DNA of 64,000 nucleotides from Sulfitobacter sp. S190 (GTDB lineage: Bacteria; Pseudomonadota; Alphaproteobacteria; Rhodobacterales; Rhodobacteraceae), in the NCBI RefSeq assembly GCF_025141935.1, contig NZ_CP081120.1, positions 1,426,001 through 1,490,000 of the forward strand. The letters are read 5' to 3'. How positions within the stretch are numbered: position 1 is the first letter of the stretch; each line of letters starts with the position of its first letter. This document shows positions 54,513 to 64,000 of this stretch, one piece after another. The position numbers were made by a program, and so were the translations under genes. Below the pieces are notes generated by a model. The model was not told where the DNA came from. It made no database searches and worked only from the letters and a program-made list of their open reading frames with translations.

Positions 54513-56324
54513 ATGGCACGTGCACCCCTTCTTCAGCTCACCGATATTTCACTCACCTTTGGCGGCGATCCGGTCTTTGACGACCTGTCACTCGTGGTCC
54601 AGCCGGGCGACCGCATGGCGCTTGTCGGGCGGAACGGATCGGGCAAATCCACCTTGATGAAGGTGATGGCATCCTTGGTGGAGCCCGACCGCGGGGCCGT
54701 TGTGACAGGTCCGGGCGTCAGCGTCGGCTACATGGAACAGGATCCCGATCTGGCGGGCTTCGCCACTTTGGGTGATTTTGCCGCCCACGGGCTCGAAGCC
54801 TCCGAGATGTACAAGGTCGAACGCGCGGGCGAGGGGCTGAAATTCGACCCCGCCCGCCCGGTGGAAACCGCCTCCGGCGGCGAACGGCGGCGCGCGGCGC
54901 TGGCCCGTCTGATGGCGGCCGAGCCCGAACTGATGCTGCTCGACGAACCGACGAACCATCTCGACATCGAGGCGATCGCGTGGCTGGAAACCGAATTGAA
55001 AACAACCCGCAAGGCATTTGTCGTCATCAGCCACGACCGCGCGTTCCTGCGCGCGCTCACCCGCGGCACGCTCTGGGTCGACCGGGGCGATGTGCGGCGG
55101 CAGGATGTGGGCTTTGACGGGTTCGAGGCGTGGCGCGACAAGACCTGGGAAGACGAGGACATGCAGCGCCACAAGCTCAACCGCAAGATCAAGGCCGAGG
55201 CGCGGTGGGCCGTCGAAGGCATTTCCGCACGGCGCAAGCGCAACCAGGGCCGTGTGCGCGCCCTGCAGGACCTGCGCGCCGAGCGCAGCAACCAGATAAA
55301 GCGGCAGGGCACGGCAGCAATGGCGCTGGACGCAGGGCCCAAATCGGGCCGCAAGGTGATCGAGGCCGAAAGCGTCGCGAAACGCTTCGGCGACAAACAG
55401 ATCGTGCGGGATTTCTCGCTCACCGTCATGCGCGGCGACCGGATCGCGCTGGTGGGCCCCAACGGCGTGGGCAAGACGACGCTCCTGAACATGATGATCG
55501 GTCGCGAAACACCCGACAGCGGCACCATCAAACTGGGCACCAACATCGCGCTGGCGCTGTTTGATCAGGCCCGTGCCCAACTGGATGGCGACATGTCGCT
55601 ATGGGACAGCCTGACCGGCGATCCCGACATGCGCGTGTCCGGAAAGGCCGATCAGGTGCTGGTGCGCGGCCAGCCCAAACACGTCGTCGGCTACCTCAAG
55701 GAATTCCTCTTCGACGAAGCCCAGGCGCGCGCGCCCGTGCGGTCCCTGTCGGGCGGCGAAAAGGCGCGGTTGCTGCTGGCCAAGATCATGGCCCGCGAAA
55801 GCAACCTGCTGGTGCTCGATGAACCGACCAACGATCTCGATGTCGAAACGCTCGACCTGCTACAGGAATTGCTGGGCACATACGATGGCACCGTCATCCT
55901 TGTCAGCCACGACCGCGATTTTCTGGACCGCGTGGCCGCCACCACTATCGCCATGGAAGGCGACGGGCGTGCCACGGTCTATGCCGGCGGCTGGTCGGAC
56001 TATATCAACCAGCGCGGACAGGACGATTTCGCCCAAAGCGTGGTGAAATCCAAAACCGCCGCCCCCAAGGCGGACACCCCGGGCACAAAGCCCAAATCAG
56101 GCCTCAGCTTTACCGAAAAGCACCGCCTCGAAGCCTTGCCTGCCGAAATCGAACGGCTCGAGGCGGAGATCGCCAAGCTCGAAGAGCTGATGAGCGACCC
56201 CGAGCTTTTCACCCGCGAACCGGTGAAGTTCCAGAAAGCCACCGATGCGCTGGTGGCACGGCACGAAAAGCTCTCCTCCGCCGAGGAAGAGTGGATGCTG
56301 CTGGAGGAAAAAGCCGCAGGCTGA
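54513..56324 (+). CDS. ABC-F ATPase (Uup-like)
   Basis: 603 residues with two ATP-binding cassettes and no membrane segments. NBD1 has the Walker A GRNGSGKST (about 38-46) and signature SGGERRRAALARL, NBD2 has GPNGVGKTT and LSGGEKARLLLAKIM. The linker between the halves is positively charged. The C-terminal coiled-coil domain (about 525-600, Lys/Glu-rich) is typical of Uup. ABC-F proteins bind ribosomes or branched DNA; which applies here is unknown. It is followed by a GC-rich repeat. Confidence 0.92.
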   Translation: MARAPLLQLTDISLTFGGDPVFDDLSLVVQPGDRMALVGRNGSGKSTLMKVMASLVEPDRGAVVTGPGVSVGYMEQDPDLAGFATLGDFAAHGLEASEMYKVERAGEGLKFDPARPVETASGGERRRAALARLMAAEPELMLLDEPTNHLDIEAIAWLETELKTTRKAFVVISHDRAFLRALTRGTLWVDRGDVRRQDVGFDGFEAWRDKTWEDEDMQRHKLNRKIKAEARWAVEGISARRKRNQGRVRALQDLRAERSNQIKRQGTAAMALDAGPKSGRKVIEAESVAKRFGDKQIVRDFSLTVMRGDRIALVGPNGVGKTTLLNMMIGRETPDSGTIKLGTNIALALFDQARAQLDGDMSLWDSLTGDPDMRVSGKADQVLVRGQPKHVVGYLKEFLFDEAQARAPVRSLSGGEKARLLLAKIMARESNLLVLDEPTNDLDVETLDLLQELLGTYDGTVILVSHDRDFLDRVAATTIAMEGDGRATVYAGGWSDYINQRGQDDFAQSVVKSKTAAPKADTPGTKPKSGLSFTEKHRLEALPAEIERLEAEIAKLEELMSDPELFTREPVKFQKATDALVARHEKLSSAEEEWMLLEEKAAG

Positions 56325-56334
56325 CGCACGGGTC

Positions 56335-56400
56335 TTCATCTTGCCCCTAAACTCCGGGGGAGGGTCCGGCCCCGCCGGGCCCCGGGGGCAGCGCCCCCGC
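56335..56400. repeat. GC-rich palindromic intergenic element
   Basis: Dense palindromes, including GGGGGC-AGC-GCCCCC (56384-56398) and GGTCCGGCC/GCCGGGCCC arms (about 56363-56383), next to a CCCCTAAACTCCGGGGG segment. Similar elements occur between genes in Rhodobacterales genomes; this is recollection and needs a genome search. Confidence 0.5.
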
Positions 56401-56405
56401 CACGC

Positions 56406-57161
56406 TCACCGCATCCGCAACGCCCCATCAAGCCGGATGACCTCACCGTTGAGATACCCCATGCCAACGATGAAGGCGGCCAGCCGCGCAAATTCCTCCG
56501 GATCACCCAACCGCGGCGGGTTGGTCACTTCGGCGGCCAGACTGTCCTGCACATCCTGCGGCAAACCGGCCAGCATGGGCGTCGCGAAAATGCCCGGTGC
56601 AATCGTCATCACGCGGATGCGGTCCTTGGCCAGATCCCGCGCCATAGGCAGGGTCATGCCCACCACGCCCCCCTTCGAGGCCGCATAGGCGGCCTGCCCG
56701 CGCTGCCCGTCAAAGGCCGCAATAGAGGCGGTGTTGATGATCACGCCACGCTCGCCCCGGGCGTCAGGGTCATTGCGGGCCATCGCGGCCGCGGCCACAC
56801 GGGCCACGTTGAAGCTGCCCACAAGGTTGATATCGATCGTGCGCTGGAATGGCTCCAGCGGGTGCGGACCCTCGCGGCCCGTGGTCTTGATCCCGACGGC
56901 GATACCGGCGCAGTTGACGGCCGTGGTCAGCGCGCCCATCCGTTCGCGGGCCACATCGATTGCCTGTTCCACCGACGCGCTGTCGGTGACATCGGTCTCG
57001 ATAAAATGGGCCCCGATCTCTTCGGCCACCGCGCGGCCGCGCGTCGCATCGCGGTCCAGCAGGCAAACCTGCGCCCCCTGCGCCGCAAAATGGCGGGCGG
57101 TTGCTTCTCCCAGACCCGATGCAGCGCCGGAAATGACCGCTGCCGTTGATTTGATATCCAC
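56406..57161 (-). CDS. Short-chain dehydrogenase, 3-hydroxyacyl-CoA type
   Basis: 251 residues. The NAD loop is SGAASGLGEATARHFA (about 10-25) and the acidic residue after the second strand is CLLDRDAT, which favours NAD. VNCAGIAVG is intact and the catalytic YAASKGGVVGM (Tyr-x3-Lys) lies near 159-169. It is most like 3-hydroxyacyl-CoA dehydrogenase type II (HSD10-like). GTG start with AAGGAG eight bases upstream; this site merges into a perfect 24 bp palindrome. Confidence 0.87.
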   Translation of the reverse strand: MDIKSTAAVISGAASGLGEATARHFAAQGAQVCLLDRDATRGRAVAEEIGAHFIETDVTDSASVEQAIDVARERMGALTTAVNCAGIAVGIKTTGREGPHPLEPFQRTIDINLVGSFNVARVAAAAMARNDPDARGERGVIINTASIAAFDGQRGQAAYAASKGGVVGMTLPMARDLAKDRIRVMTIAPGIFATPMLAGLPQDVQDSLAAEVTNPPRLGDPEEFARLAAFIVGMGYLNGEVIRLDGALRMR

Positions 57162-57173
57162 CCTGAAGGCTCC

Positions 57174-57197
57174 TTATCTGAACGTGTGTTCAGATAA
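57174..57197. promoter_or_regulatory. Perfect 24 bp palindrome before the SDR gene
   Basis: Arms TTATCTGAAC (57174-57183) and GTTCAGATAA (57188-57197) are perfectly complementary around GTGT. The lower-coordinate arm overlaps the AAGGAG ribosome-binding site of the downstream SDR gene. The size fits a TetR-family operator, or an RNA hairpin that hides the ribosome-binding site. No TetR gene is adjacent. Confidence 0.6.
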
Positions 57198-57211
57198 CCA
57201 CGGCGCGGCGC

Positions 57212-58021
57212 TCAGGACAAGGGCCGCCACCGCAGCCAGGTGCCACCGGTGACCTGCGCGCGCGCGCCCGCCCGGCGTTTGAACCGCGCAAGGCCCGGCG
57301 CCTGCGCGATGTCGGGGCCCAGATCGATCCGCGTCACGCCCAACCGGCGCAGCTGTCGCGCGGCCTGCCACAACAGCAACTGGTGCGCACCTTCGGCGGC
57401 TTCCATGCGGTGACCGATGTGATAGCTGGCCCTGCATCCGTGCTGGAGGAACACCATATGGGCCACCGGATGGCCCTGCCGTAGCGCGGTGAACAGATGC
57501 GATTGCGCGGGCGACAGGGCGCTGAAGGCCGCCGTCAGCGGCGCGGGCCATAGGGCATAGCCCCGCGCGCGCGCCTGCTGCGCGGCCAGCGCGATGACTG
57601 GGTGGTCGGGGGCAAGCGGCCGGTGCAACACCCGCAGCGGTCCCGCTTCCGCCCGGCGCAGCGCGTGCCGCCAATTCTGGTGTAGCGCGGCACGCCGCTC
57701 GGCCTCCTCCGGGCGCAGATCGAGCATCCACAGCCGCTTGGCCCGCGCCAGCGGCACACCGGGGTGCGCGGACAGGGGTGTTTCCGGCGACAGGATCAGG
57801 GGCAGACGGTGCAATCGCGCCGCGCGCAACAGGTGGGGCAAATCGGCAGGGGGGGCCGCGCGCGGCAGCATCGCCAGCTTTACCCCGAGCAGGCGGCGCA
57901 CAAGCACCACATGACCACTGTCGAGCGTCACGGGCCGTTCGCCGCAGTGCCGCAACGCGGCCGCAAAGACAGGGTCCTGCAACAGGGCGTGATCGCTTTG
58001 GGCGGGGGCTGCGTCAAACAT
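57212..58021 (-). CDS. GNAT/FemAB-like acyltransferase domain protein
   Basis: 269 residues. The middle and C-terminal parts (LHQNWRHALRRAEAGPLRVL, HPVAHMVFLQHGCRASYHIG, GAHQLLLWQAARQLRRLGVTRIDLG) resemble the GNAT/FemAB-like fold of BioF2-type proteins, where a Tyr-His stretch lies near the acyl site. The substrate is unknown. It starts at 58021 (MFDAAPAQSDHALLQ) and ends 50 bp before the SDR gene. Confidence 0.7.
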   Translation of the reverse strand: MFDAAPAQSDHALLQDPVFAAALRHCGERPVTLDSGHVVLVRRLLGVKLAMLPRAAPPADLPHLLRAARLHRLPLILSPETPLSAHPGVPLARAKRLWMLDLRPEEAERRAALHQNWRHALRRAEAGPLRVLHRPLAPDHPVIALAAQQARARGYALWPAPLTAAFSALSPAQSHLFTALRQGHPVAHMVFLQHGCRASYHIGHRMEAAEGAHQLLLWQAARQLRRLGVTRIDLGPDIAQAPGLARFKRRAGARAQVTGGTWLRWRPLS

Positions 58022-58076
58022 CGCCCCAGCATGGTCCGAAGGTGGTTAAGGCGCGGTTAAGCGCTGCCCGAGCGGG

Positions 58077-59327
58077 CTAGCCGATCTGCACCAGCGCATG
58101 GCGCTTTTTGCCCGCCGACAGCTTGACCGGCGAGGCAAGCGCCCCCGCATCCAGCATCAGGCCCGCGTCGGTCAGCGGTGCGTCGTCGATCCGGGCCCCG
58201 TTTTCCGAAATCAGGCGCTTGGCCTCCTTGCCCGTCTTGGCCAGACCGGCCTTGACGATCAGCTGCACAATGGAAATGCCGCCGGCAACCTCATCCGCGC
58301 TCAGCGTCAGCGTGGGCAGATCGTCACCCACACCGCCGCGCTCGAACACCTCGCGGGCCGTGGCCTCGGCCGCTGCTGCCGCATCGGCGCCGTGCAACAG
58401 GGTGGTGACCTCATTGGCCAGCCGCACCTTGGCCGCGTTAATCTCCGATCCCGCCAGTGCCCCCAGCCGGTCGCATTCATCCACCGGCATCTCGGTATAG
58501 AGCTTGAGGAAGCGGCCCACATCGGCATCGGTGGTATTGCGCCAGAACTGCCAGAATTCGTAGGGGCTCAGCATGTCGGGATTGAGCCAGATCGCACCGG
58601 ATTGCGATTTGCCCATCTTCTTGCCGTCACTGGTGGTCAGCAGCGGCGATGTCAGCCCATAGACTTCTCCGTCGATGACCCGGCGGGTCAGGTCGATCCC
58701 GTTGACGATGTTGCCCCACTGGTCGCTGCCGCCCATCTGCAGGATACAGCCATAGCGGCGGTGCAGTTCCATGAAGTCATAGGCCTGCAGGATCATGTAG
58801 TTGAATTCTAGAAACGACAGCGACTGCTCGCGGTCGAGGCGGGACTTCACGCTCTCGAACGACAGCATCCGGTTGATCGAGAAATGCCGCCCGATGTCGC
58901 GCAGGAAATCGAGGTAGTTCAACCCGTCGAGCCATTCGGCGTTGTTGATCATCATCGCATCCGACGGACCATCGCCATAGCTCAGGTAGGCGCTGAAGAC
59001 GCGCTTGATGCCCGCGATATTGTCGTCGATCTGTTCGGGGCCCAGCAGGGGCCGTTCGTCCGCGCGGAACGAAGGATCGCCCACCTTGGTGGTGCCGCCG
59101 CCCATCAGGGTGATCGGCTTGCCGCCGGTTTTCTGCAACCAACGCAGCATCATGATCTGGATCAGGCTGCCGACGTGCAGCGACTTGGCGGTGGCATCAA
59201 ACCCGATATACCCCGGTTGCCCGCCCTTCAGCAGCGCCTCGTCCAAGCCCTGATAATCGGTGCAATCGGCGAGAAACCCGCGCTCCATCATCACTGCGAT
59301 GAAATCCGATTTGGGGTGGTATGTCAT
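58077..59327 (-). CDS. tyrS: Tyrosyl-tRNA synthetase
   Basis: 416 residues from [19 protein letters not shown]; the open frame upstream is unconserved. [20 protein letters not shown] carries the HIGH-like [14 protein letters not shown] follows, and [14 protein letters not shown] is the KMSKS-like loop. The C-terminal S4 domain (about 355-416) has [16 protein letters not shown]. It is divergent from anmK. Confidence 0.96.
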   Translation of the reverse strand: MTYHPKSDFIAVMMERGFLADCTDYQGLDEALLKGGQPGYIGFDATAKSLHVGSLIQIMMLRWLQKTGGKPITLMGGGTTKVGDPSFRADERPLLGPEQIDDNIAGIKRVFSAYLSYGDGPSDAMMINNAEWLDGLNYLDFLRDIGRHFSINRMLSFESVKSRLDREQSLSFLEFNYMILQAYDFMELHRRYGCILQMGGSDQWGNIVNGIDLTRRVIDGEVYGLTSPLLTTSDGKKMGKSQSGAIWLNPDMLSPYEFWQFWRNTTDADVGRFLKLYTEMPVDECDRLGALAGSEINAAKVRLANEVTTLLHGADAAAAAEATAREVFERGGVGDDLPTLTLSADEVAGGISIVQLIVKAGLAKTGKEAKRLISENGARIDDAPLTDAGLMLDAGALASPVKLSAGKKRHALVQIG

Positions 59328-59400
59328 GGCGCTTGCCCTTGTCGTGAATAACGGGGCATCTATAGGCCCACAGCAGCCAAAGGAAAAGGCCCGAGCGCGT

Positions 59401-60507
59401 ATGGGAAGTGGCATTGCCAAGACAGGTGTGATTACAGCCGCAGGGGCGATGTCCGGCACGTCGCTCGACGGTGTCGATGTGGCGGTGCTGCGCACGGACG
59501 GTCACGACATCCACGGCTTCGGGCGCAGCGGCTACCGCGATTACACCGCGGACGAACGGGCCACGATCGCGGCCGGTTTCGGGCAGTGGCAGGGCACGGA
59601 GGTCACGGCGGCGGCCCGGATCGTCGAGGCGGCGCATCTGGAGGCGCTCGCACCTTTCGGGGATGTCGATGTGATCGGTTTCCATGGCCAGACCCTGTCG
59701 CACGCACCGCGCACGCATGGCACTTTGCAGGTGGGCGACGGGGCGCTTCTGGCGCGGCGTCTGGGCCTGCCGGTGGTCTGGGATTTCCGCAGTGCCGACG
59801 TGGAGCTGGGCGGGGAGGGGGCGCCGCTGGCACCATTCTTCCACCACGCCTGCGCGCGCCATATCGGGGCCGGCGCGCCCGTTGCCTTTCTCAATCTCGG
59901 CGGGGTCGGCAACATCACCTGGGTTGATCCGCAGGTCGCGGATCCCGCCGCCCCCGGGGCCTTGCTGGCCTTTGACACCGGCCCCGCAAACGCGCCCATC
60001 AACGATCTGGTGCACGAACGCCGCGGGCTGGCCTTTGACGCGGATGGCGCAATCGCGCGCAGCGGTACGGTGGAAACCGGCGCGCTGGAGCTGTTTCTGG
60101 CGGAACCCTATTTCGCACGGATGCCACCCAAGTCACTGGACCGGAACGATTTTGCGGAAATGATCAATCTGGTGCGCGAATTGTCGGATGCCGATGCCAC
60201 CGCCACGCTCACCGCGATGTGCGCCGCGGGCGTGGCCGAAGCGATGCAGCATTGCCCGCAGCGGCCCGCGCGGGTGTTGGTCACGGGCGGCGGGCGGCGC
60301 AATCCGGTGTTGATGGAGATGCTGTCGGTCTCGCTCGATTGCGCGGTCGCTCCGGTAGAGGCGGTGGGGCTGGATGGCGACATGCTCGAAGCGCAGGCCT
60401 TTGCCTATCTGGCGGTCCGCGTGGCGCGCGGACTGCCGACGTCCTGCGCCAGCACCACGGGCGTGCGCGCGGCCGTGGGTGGCGGCACGATCAGCCTTCC
60501 GGAATGA
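59401..60507 (+). CDS. anmK: Anhydro-N-acetylmuramic acid kinase
   Basis: 368 residues. The sugar kinase fold shows [18 protein letters not shown] (ATP loop), [33 protein letters not shown] and [16 protein letters not shown]. It phosphorylates and opens anhydro-MurNAc to MurNAc-6-P in peptidoglycan recycling, after NagZ. The start at 59401 is used. Its end overlaps the convergent cupin gene by 17 bases. Confidence 0.94.
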   Translation: MGSGIAKTGVITAAGAMSGTSLDGVDVAVLRTDGHDIHGFGRSGYRDYTADERATIAAGFGQWQGTEVTAAARIVEAAHLEALAPFGDVDVIGFHGQTLSHAPRTHGTLQVGDGALLARRLGLPVVWDFRSADVELGGEGAPLAPFFHHACARHIGAGAPVAFLNLGGVGNITWVDPQVADPAAPGALLAFDTGPANAPINDLVHERRGLAFDADGAIARSGTVETGALELFLAEPYFARMPPKSLDRNDFAEMINLVRELSDADATATLTAMCAAGVAEAMQHCPQRPARVLVTGGGRRNPVLMEMLSVSLDCAVAPVEAVGLDGDMLEAQAFAYLAVRVARGLPTSCASTTGVRAAVGGGTISLPE

Positions 60508-60913
60508 CCAGACCGGGATCGAGCGTAAAGCCCTCGAACCTGAAACCCGGCGACACGGTGCAGCTCACAAGGGTATATTCGCCCGTGCTGCGGGCACGCT
60601 GCCAATGGTTTTCGGGGACGATGATCTGCGGCGCGCCCGCGTCCAGATCCGGGGTCAGCAGGTGATCGCGCGCAGGCCCCGCGGCGGTCTCGGCAATGCC
60701 CAAAACTAGCGGCGCGCCCGCGTGATACAGCCAGATTTCGGTGGCATCGACGCGGTGCCAGTCCGATTGCTCGCCTGCCTTCAGCAGAAAATAGATGCAG
60801 GTGCCGGTGGGCCGACCGTCGTTTTGCGCGATCCATGTCTGCCGGTAATGCCCGCCCTCCGGATGTGGTGACAGGTCGAGCTTTTCGATGATCCGGTCGG
60901 CAGTCTGGGTCAT
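60491..60913 (-). CDS. Cupin-fold protein, DUF985 family
   Basis: 140 residues. [19 protein letters not shown], the metal-type motif [20 protein letters not shown] and [21 protein letters not shown] match the DUF985/cupin-2 family, single-domain beta barrels of unknown function, with a few members reported as small-sugar epimerases or isomerases. The start at 60913 overlaps the stop of the upstream GNAT gene by ATGA. The 3' end overlaps anmK. Confidence 0.87.
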   Translation of the reverse strand: MTQTADRIIEKLDLSPHPEGGHYRQTWIAQNDGRPTGTCIYFLLKAGEQSDWHRVDATEIWLYHAGAPLVLGIAETAAGPARDHLLTPDLDAGAPQIIVPENHWQRARSTGEYTLVSCTVSPGFRFEGFTLDPGLVIPEG

Positions 60914-61419
60914 AGGGGGGCCTCGAAGAACACAAGATGGGGCAGGGCGATTGCGGGGATATCCTGATAGGGCCCGCATTCCGCAAACCCGAGGCTGGCG
61001 TAGAGCGCCCGGGCTGGGTGCAGGTTTTTCGACGTATCGAGCACCGCGCGCGCAAACCCGTCCAGGCGGGCCTGCGCCATCAATTCCGTCACGATGCGTG
61101 CCGCCACCCCCTGGCCGCGGGCGACCGGATCGACGTAGATGCGCTTGATCTCGGACGTGTCGGGCGACAAGGCATGTGTCATCCCGCAGCCGACCGGCGC
61201 GCCATTGAGTTTAGCCAGCAAGATGAAGCCGGTCGGTCGCGCATGCGTCTGCGCCAGCGTATCCATCAGCTGTCGGTATTTCGGCACGGGATAGAAGGTT
61301 TCCGTCAGTTCCGCCTCTATGGGCGAGACATCGGCCAGATGGCGGCGGTAATCCCAGCACAGCCGCCGCACGGCGTCGAGATCGGCGGGCGATTGCGGGG
61401 GCGCAAGGGTCAGCGTCAT
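60910..61419 (-). CDS. GNAT-family N-acetyltransferase
   Basis: 169 residues. The acetyl-CoA loop is seen in IKRIYVDPVARGQGVAARIV (about 91-110), with GCGMTHALSPD before and ALYASLGFAECGPY after. It acetylates an unknown amine. The start at 61419 is used; an earlier ATG at 61473 would add 18 residues and reach within four bases of eno. It overlaps the cupin gene by ATGA. Confidence 0.85.
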   Translation of the reverse strand: MTLTLAPPQSPADLDAVRRLCWDYRRHLADVSPIEAELTETFYPVPKYRQLMDTLAQTHARPTGFILLAKLNGAPVGCGMTHALSPDTSEIKRIYVDPVARGQGVAARIVTELMAQARLDGFARAVLDTSKNLHPARALYASLGFAECGPYQDIPAIALPHLVFFEAPL

Positions 61420-61477
61420 TGGCGTGTCCGGAAAGGCGGGCGGCGGCAGGGTGCGGACCGTGCCGCCGCGCATGGGC

Positions 61478-62770
<1,293 letters not shown>

Positions 62771-62793
62771 TTAGCGCAAACGTCGCGCGTGTC

Positions 62794-63696
62794 TTAGCGT
62801 CCGGGGCCTGCTTTGGCCAGAGTTGCGGGGCGGGTGCCGCGTGTTTTGCGTTCGCGCCACAGGGTGTAGATGCCCGAACCGACGATGATCAGAGATCCCA
62901 GCAAGGTCAACGTGTCGGGCCGTTCGCCGAAAAAGGCAATGCCGATCATCAGCGCGAAAATCAGGCGGGTATACCGGAACGGCGTGACAAAGCTGACCTC
63001 GCCCACACGCATCGCGGCAACAATCGCGTAGTAGGCAAACACACCGATGCCAAGTGCCAGCGCGAGGAAGATCGTGTTCGTGGCCGTCATCGCCACGGGG
63101 GCGGTACCTGTGCCCAGCATCAGCACGGTCCCTGCCGGTACGATGGCAATGAACCCCAGAAAACTCAGCTGCATGGTGGAAAGGGTCTTGGGGATCTTGC
63201 GGGTGGCGATGTCGCGGATGGCCAGCCCGATCACGCCCCCCAGTGCAAACAGCGACAGCGGCGTGAACCCTTCCAGTCCGGGCCGAATGATCATCATCAC
63301 GCCCATGAACCCCACGCCGATCGCGGCCCAGCGGCGCCAGCCCACCGTTTCGCCCAGAAACAGCGCCGCGCCCAGTGTGACGACCAAGGGCGTGGCCTGA
63401 AGGATCGCGGAGGCCGAACTGAGCGGCGTGTACACAATGGCCGAGATAAAGCACAGCGTGCCGAACATTTCGCCAAGGGCCCGGATGATGACTGCTGGCG
63501 TCAGCATCGCCCACTCGATCACCGCGCGTCCCTGCGCCAGCACAACCGCCCCGAAGATCACGCCACCGCCGATGCCCAGCATGACCATGATCTGGCCCAC
63601 CGGCACATCCCCAGACATCCGTTTGATAAAGGCGTCTTCGATCGCAAATCCGAGCATCGACAACACCATGAGGGCGGCACCGCGCAGATTGTCCAT
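62794..63696 (-). CDS. EamA/DMT-family transporter
   Basis: 300 residues with ten hydrophobic helices, two EamA repeats (ALMVLSMLGFAIEDAFIKRM..., then LFALGGVIGLAIRDIATRKIP...). ILQATPLVVTLGAALFLGE and VTPFRYTRLIFALMIGIAFFGE are the EamA signature near the end of each repeat. It exports a small metabolite of unknown identity. It is upstream of eno by 41 bp on the same strand. Confidence 0.9.
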   Translation of the reverse strand: MDNLRGAALMVLSMLGFAIEDAFIKRMSGDVPVGQIMVMLGIGGGVIFGAVVLAQGRAVIEWAMLTPAVIIRALGEMFGTLCFISAIVYTPLSSASAILQATPLVVTLGAALFLGETVGWRRWAAIGVGFMGVMMIIRPGLEGFTPLSLFALGGVIGLAIRDIATRKIPKTLSTMQLSFLGFIAIVPAGTVLMLGTGTAPVAMTATNTIFLALALGIGVFAYYAIVAAMRVGEVSFVTPFRYTRLIFALMIGIAFFGERPDTLTLLGSLIIVGSGIYTLWRERKTRGTRPATLAKAGPGR

Positions 63697-63791
63697 TCAA
63701 AGACCTTTCAGGGGGAAGTGGCAGGGCATGTGCGGGGGTGATGCGCTTTTCGTGCTGGTTGTGCAAGGGTCTGCGTGATAGGTCAGGGGTT

Positions 63792-64000
63792 ATGACTTTG
63801 ATGCTGGGCCGCACCCGACAGACCGTGCTGACGCTCGCCATCGCCTGTATCGGCGCGGCGCTGGCGTGGCTGGCGGGCGCGCCGGTCTATATCCTGCTGG
63901 GGCCTGCCTTTGCGGTCAGCGTGGCGGGGGTTGCGGGCCTGCGCACAGGGATCGACCCGCATTTTCGCGACCTGTGTTTCGTGGTGATCGGGCTGGCCGT
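63792..64000 (+). CDS. AbrB-type membrane protein, start only
   Basis: Partial, cut at the window edge after about 69 codons. The start is MTLMLGRTRQTVLTLAIA, followed by helices with LAWLAGAPVYILLGPAFAVS and GLRTGIDPHFRDLCFVVIGL, which resemble the AbrB duplication-type (PF05145) membrane proteins often annotated as ammonia-monooxygenase-like. Function is unknown. It is divergent from the EamA gene across 95 bp. Confidence 0.6.
   Translation, partial: MTLMLGRTRQTVLTLAIACIGAALAWLAGAPVYILLGPAFAVSVAGVAGLRTGIDPHFRDLCFVVIGLA

Overview
The window is a GC-rich, densely coded stretch of an alphaproteobacterial chromosome, most likely a marine Rhodobacteraceae (Roseobacter group, Sulfitobacter/Roseobacter-like). 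The evidence is the gene order comEC-lexA-moeA-moaC-trpC...trpD-trpG-trpE, the alphaproteobacterial type SOS box (GTTC-N7-GTTC) before lexA, a long B12-dependent ribonucleotide reductase (NrdJ), the yceD / rpmF-plsX-fabH-ihfA-merR block, an OlsB-type acyltransferase and a double-length dCTP deaminase. I see no phage, transposase, integrase or CRISPR array. The species assignment is inference from gene content.

Layout. 1-18.5 kb: comEC converges on lexA. Then come a tightly overlapping minus-strand operon trpG-trpD-ung-trpC-moaC-moeA, a divergent polysaccharide-deacetylase gene, trpE with ppiD, an aminotransferase, a gpt-lysE pair, and a secreted-protein gene overlapping fabI. pdxH, a two-domain cold-shock protein and a DUF192 protein lie on the plus strand. 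18.5-23.2 kb: tRNA-Pro(TGG), a roughly 700 bp non-coding stretch with two DnaA-box-like 9-mers and a well-phased pair of NrdR-box-like sites, nrdJ, and a chain of hairpins ending in a strong terminator. 23.2-28.1 kb: ECF sigma factor with a divergent EF-hand protein, an orphan trimethylamine-methyltransferase-family protein, an outer-membrane beta-barrel and an aminotransferase.

28.3-43.4 kb: cysS; cimA with a methyltransferase and a squalene/phytoene-synthase-like protein; an MFS transporter; cobK with an AlkA-type glycosylase and an esterase; an HNH protein with a membrane protein; a DMT transporter; xthA; erpA; dgt; an SDR-like protein; argS. 43.4-50 kb: SPOR protein-nagZ-scpA-scpB and a small basic protein; a dCTP deaminase following tRNA-Pro(GGG); a MerR regulator with Asp-Ala hexanucleotide repeats; ihfA. 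50-64 kb: fabH-plsX-rpmF, yceD, bamE, olsB-like, an ABC-F ATPase, an SDR with a perfect 24 bp palindrome at its ribosome-binding site, a GNAT-like protein, tyrS/anmK, cupin-GNAT-eno, an EamA transporter, and the start of an AbrB-type membrane protein cut by the window edge.

Functional threads: tryptophan and molybdopterin synthesis; DNA quality control and nucleotide supply (lexA, ung, xthA, AlkA-type, dgt, dcd, nrdJ); fatty acid and phospholipid synthesis (fabI, fabH, plsX, olsB-like); peptidoglycan recycling and chromosome segregation (nagZ, anmK, SPOR, scpAB); four aminoacyl-tRNA/glycolytic housekeeping genes (cysS, argS, tyrS, eno). Most of the window is ordinary housekeeping. The parts most worth a second look are the nrdJ control region and the hairpin chain behind it, the repeat-expanded MerR protein, the palindrome at 57174-57197, RNA hairpins at translation starts, and several unexplained gene fusions or associations.
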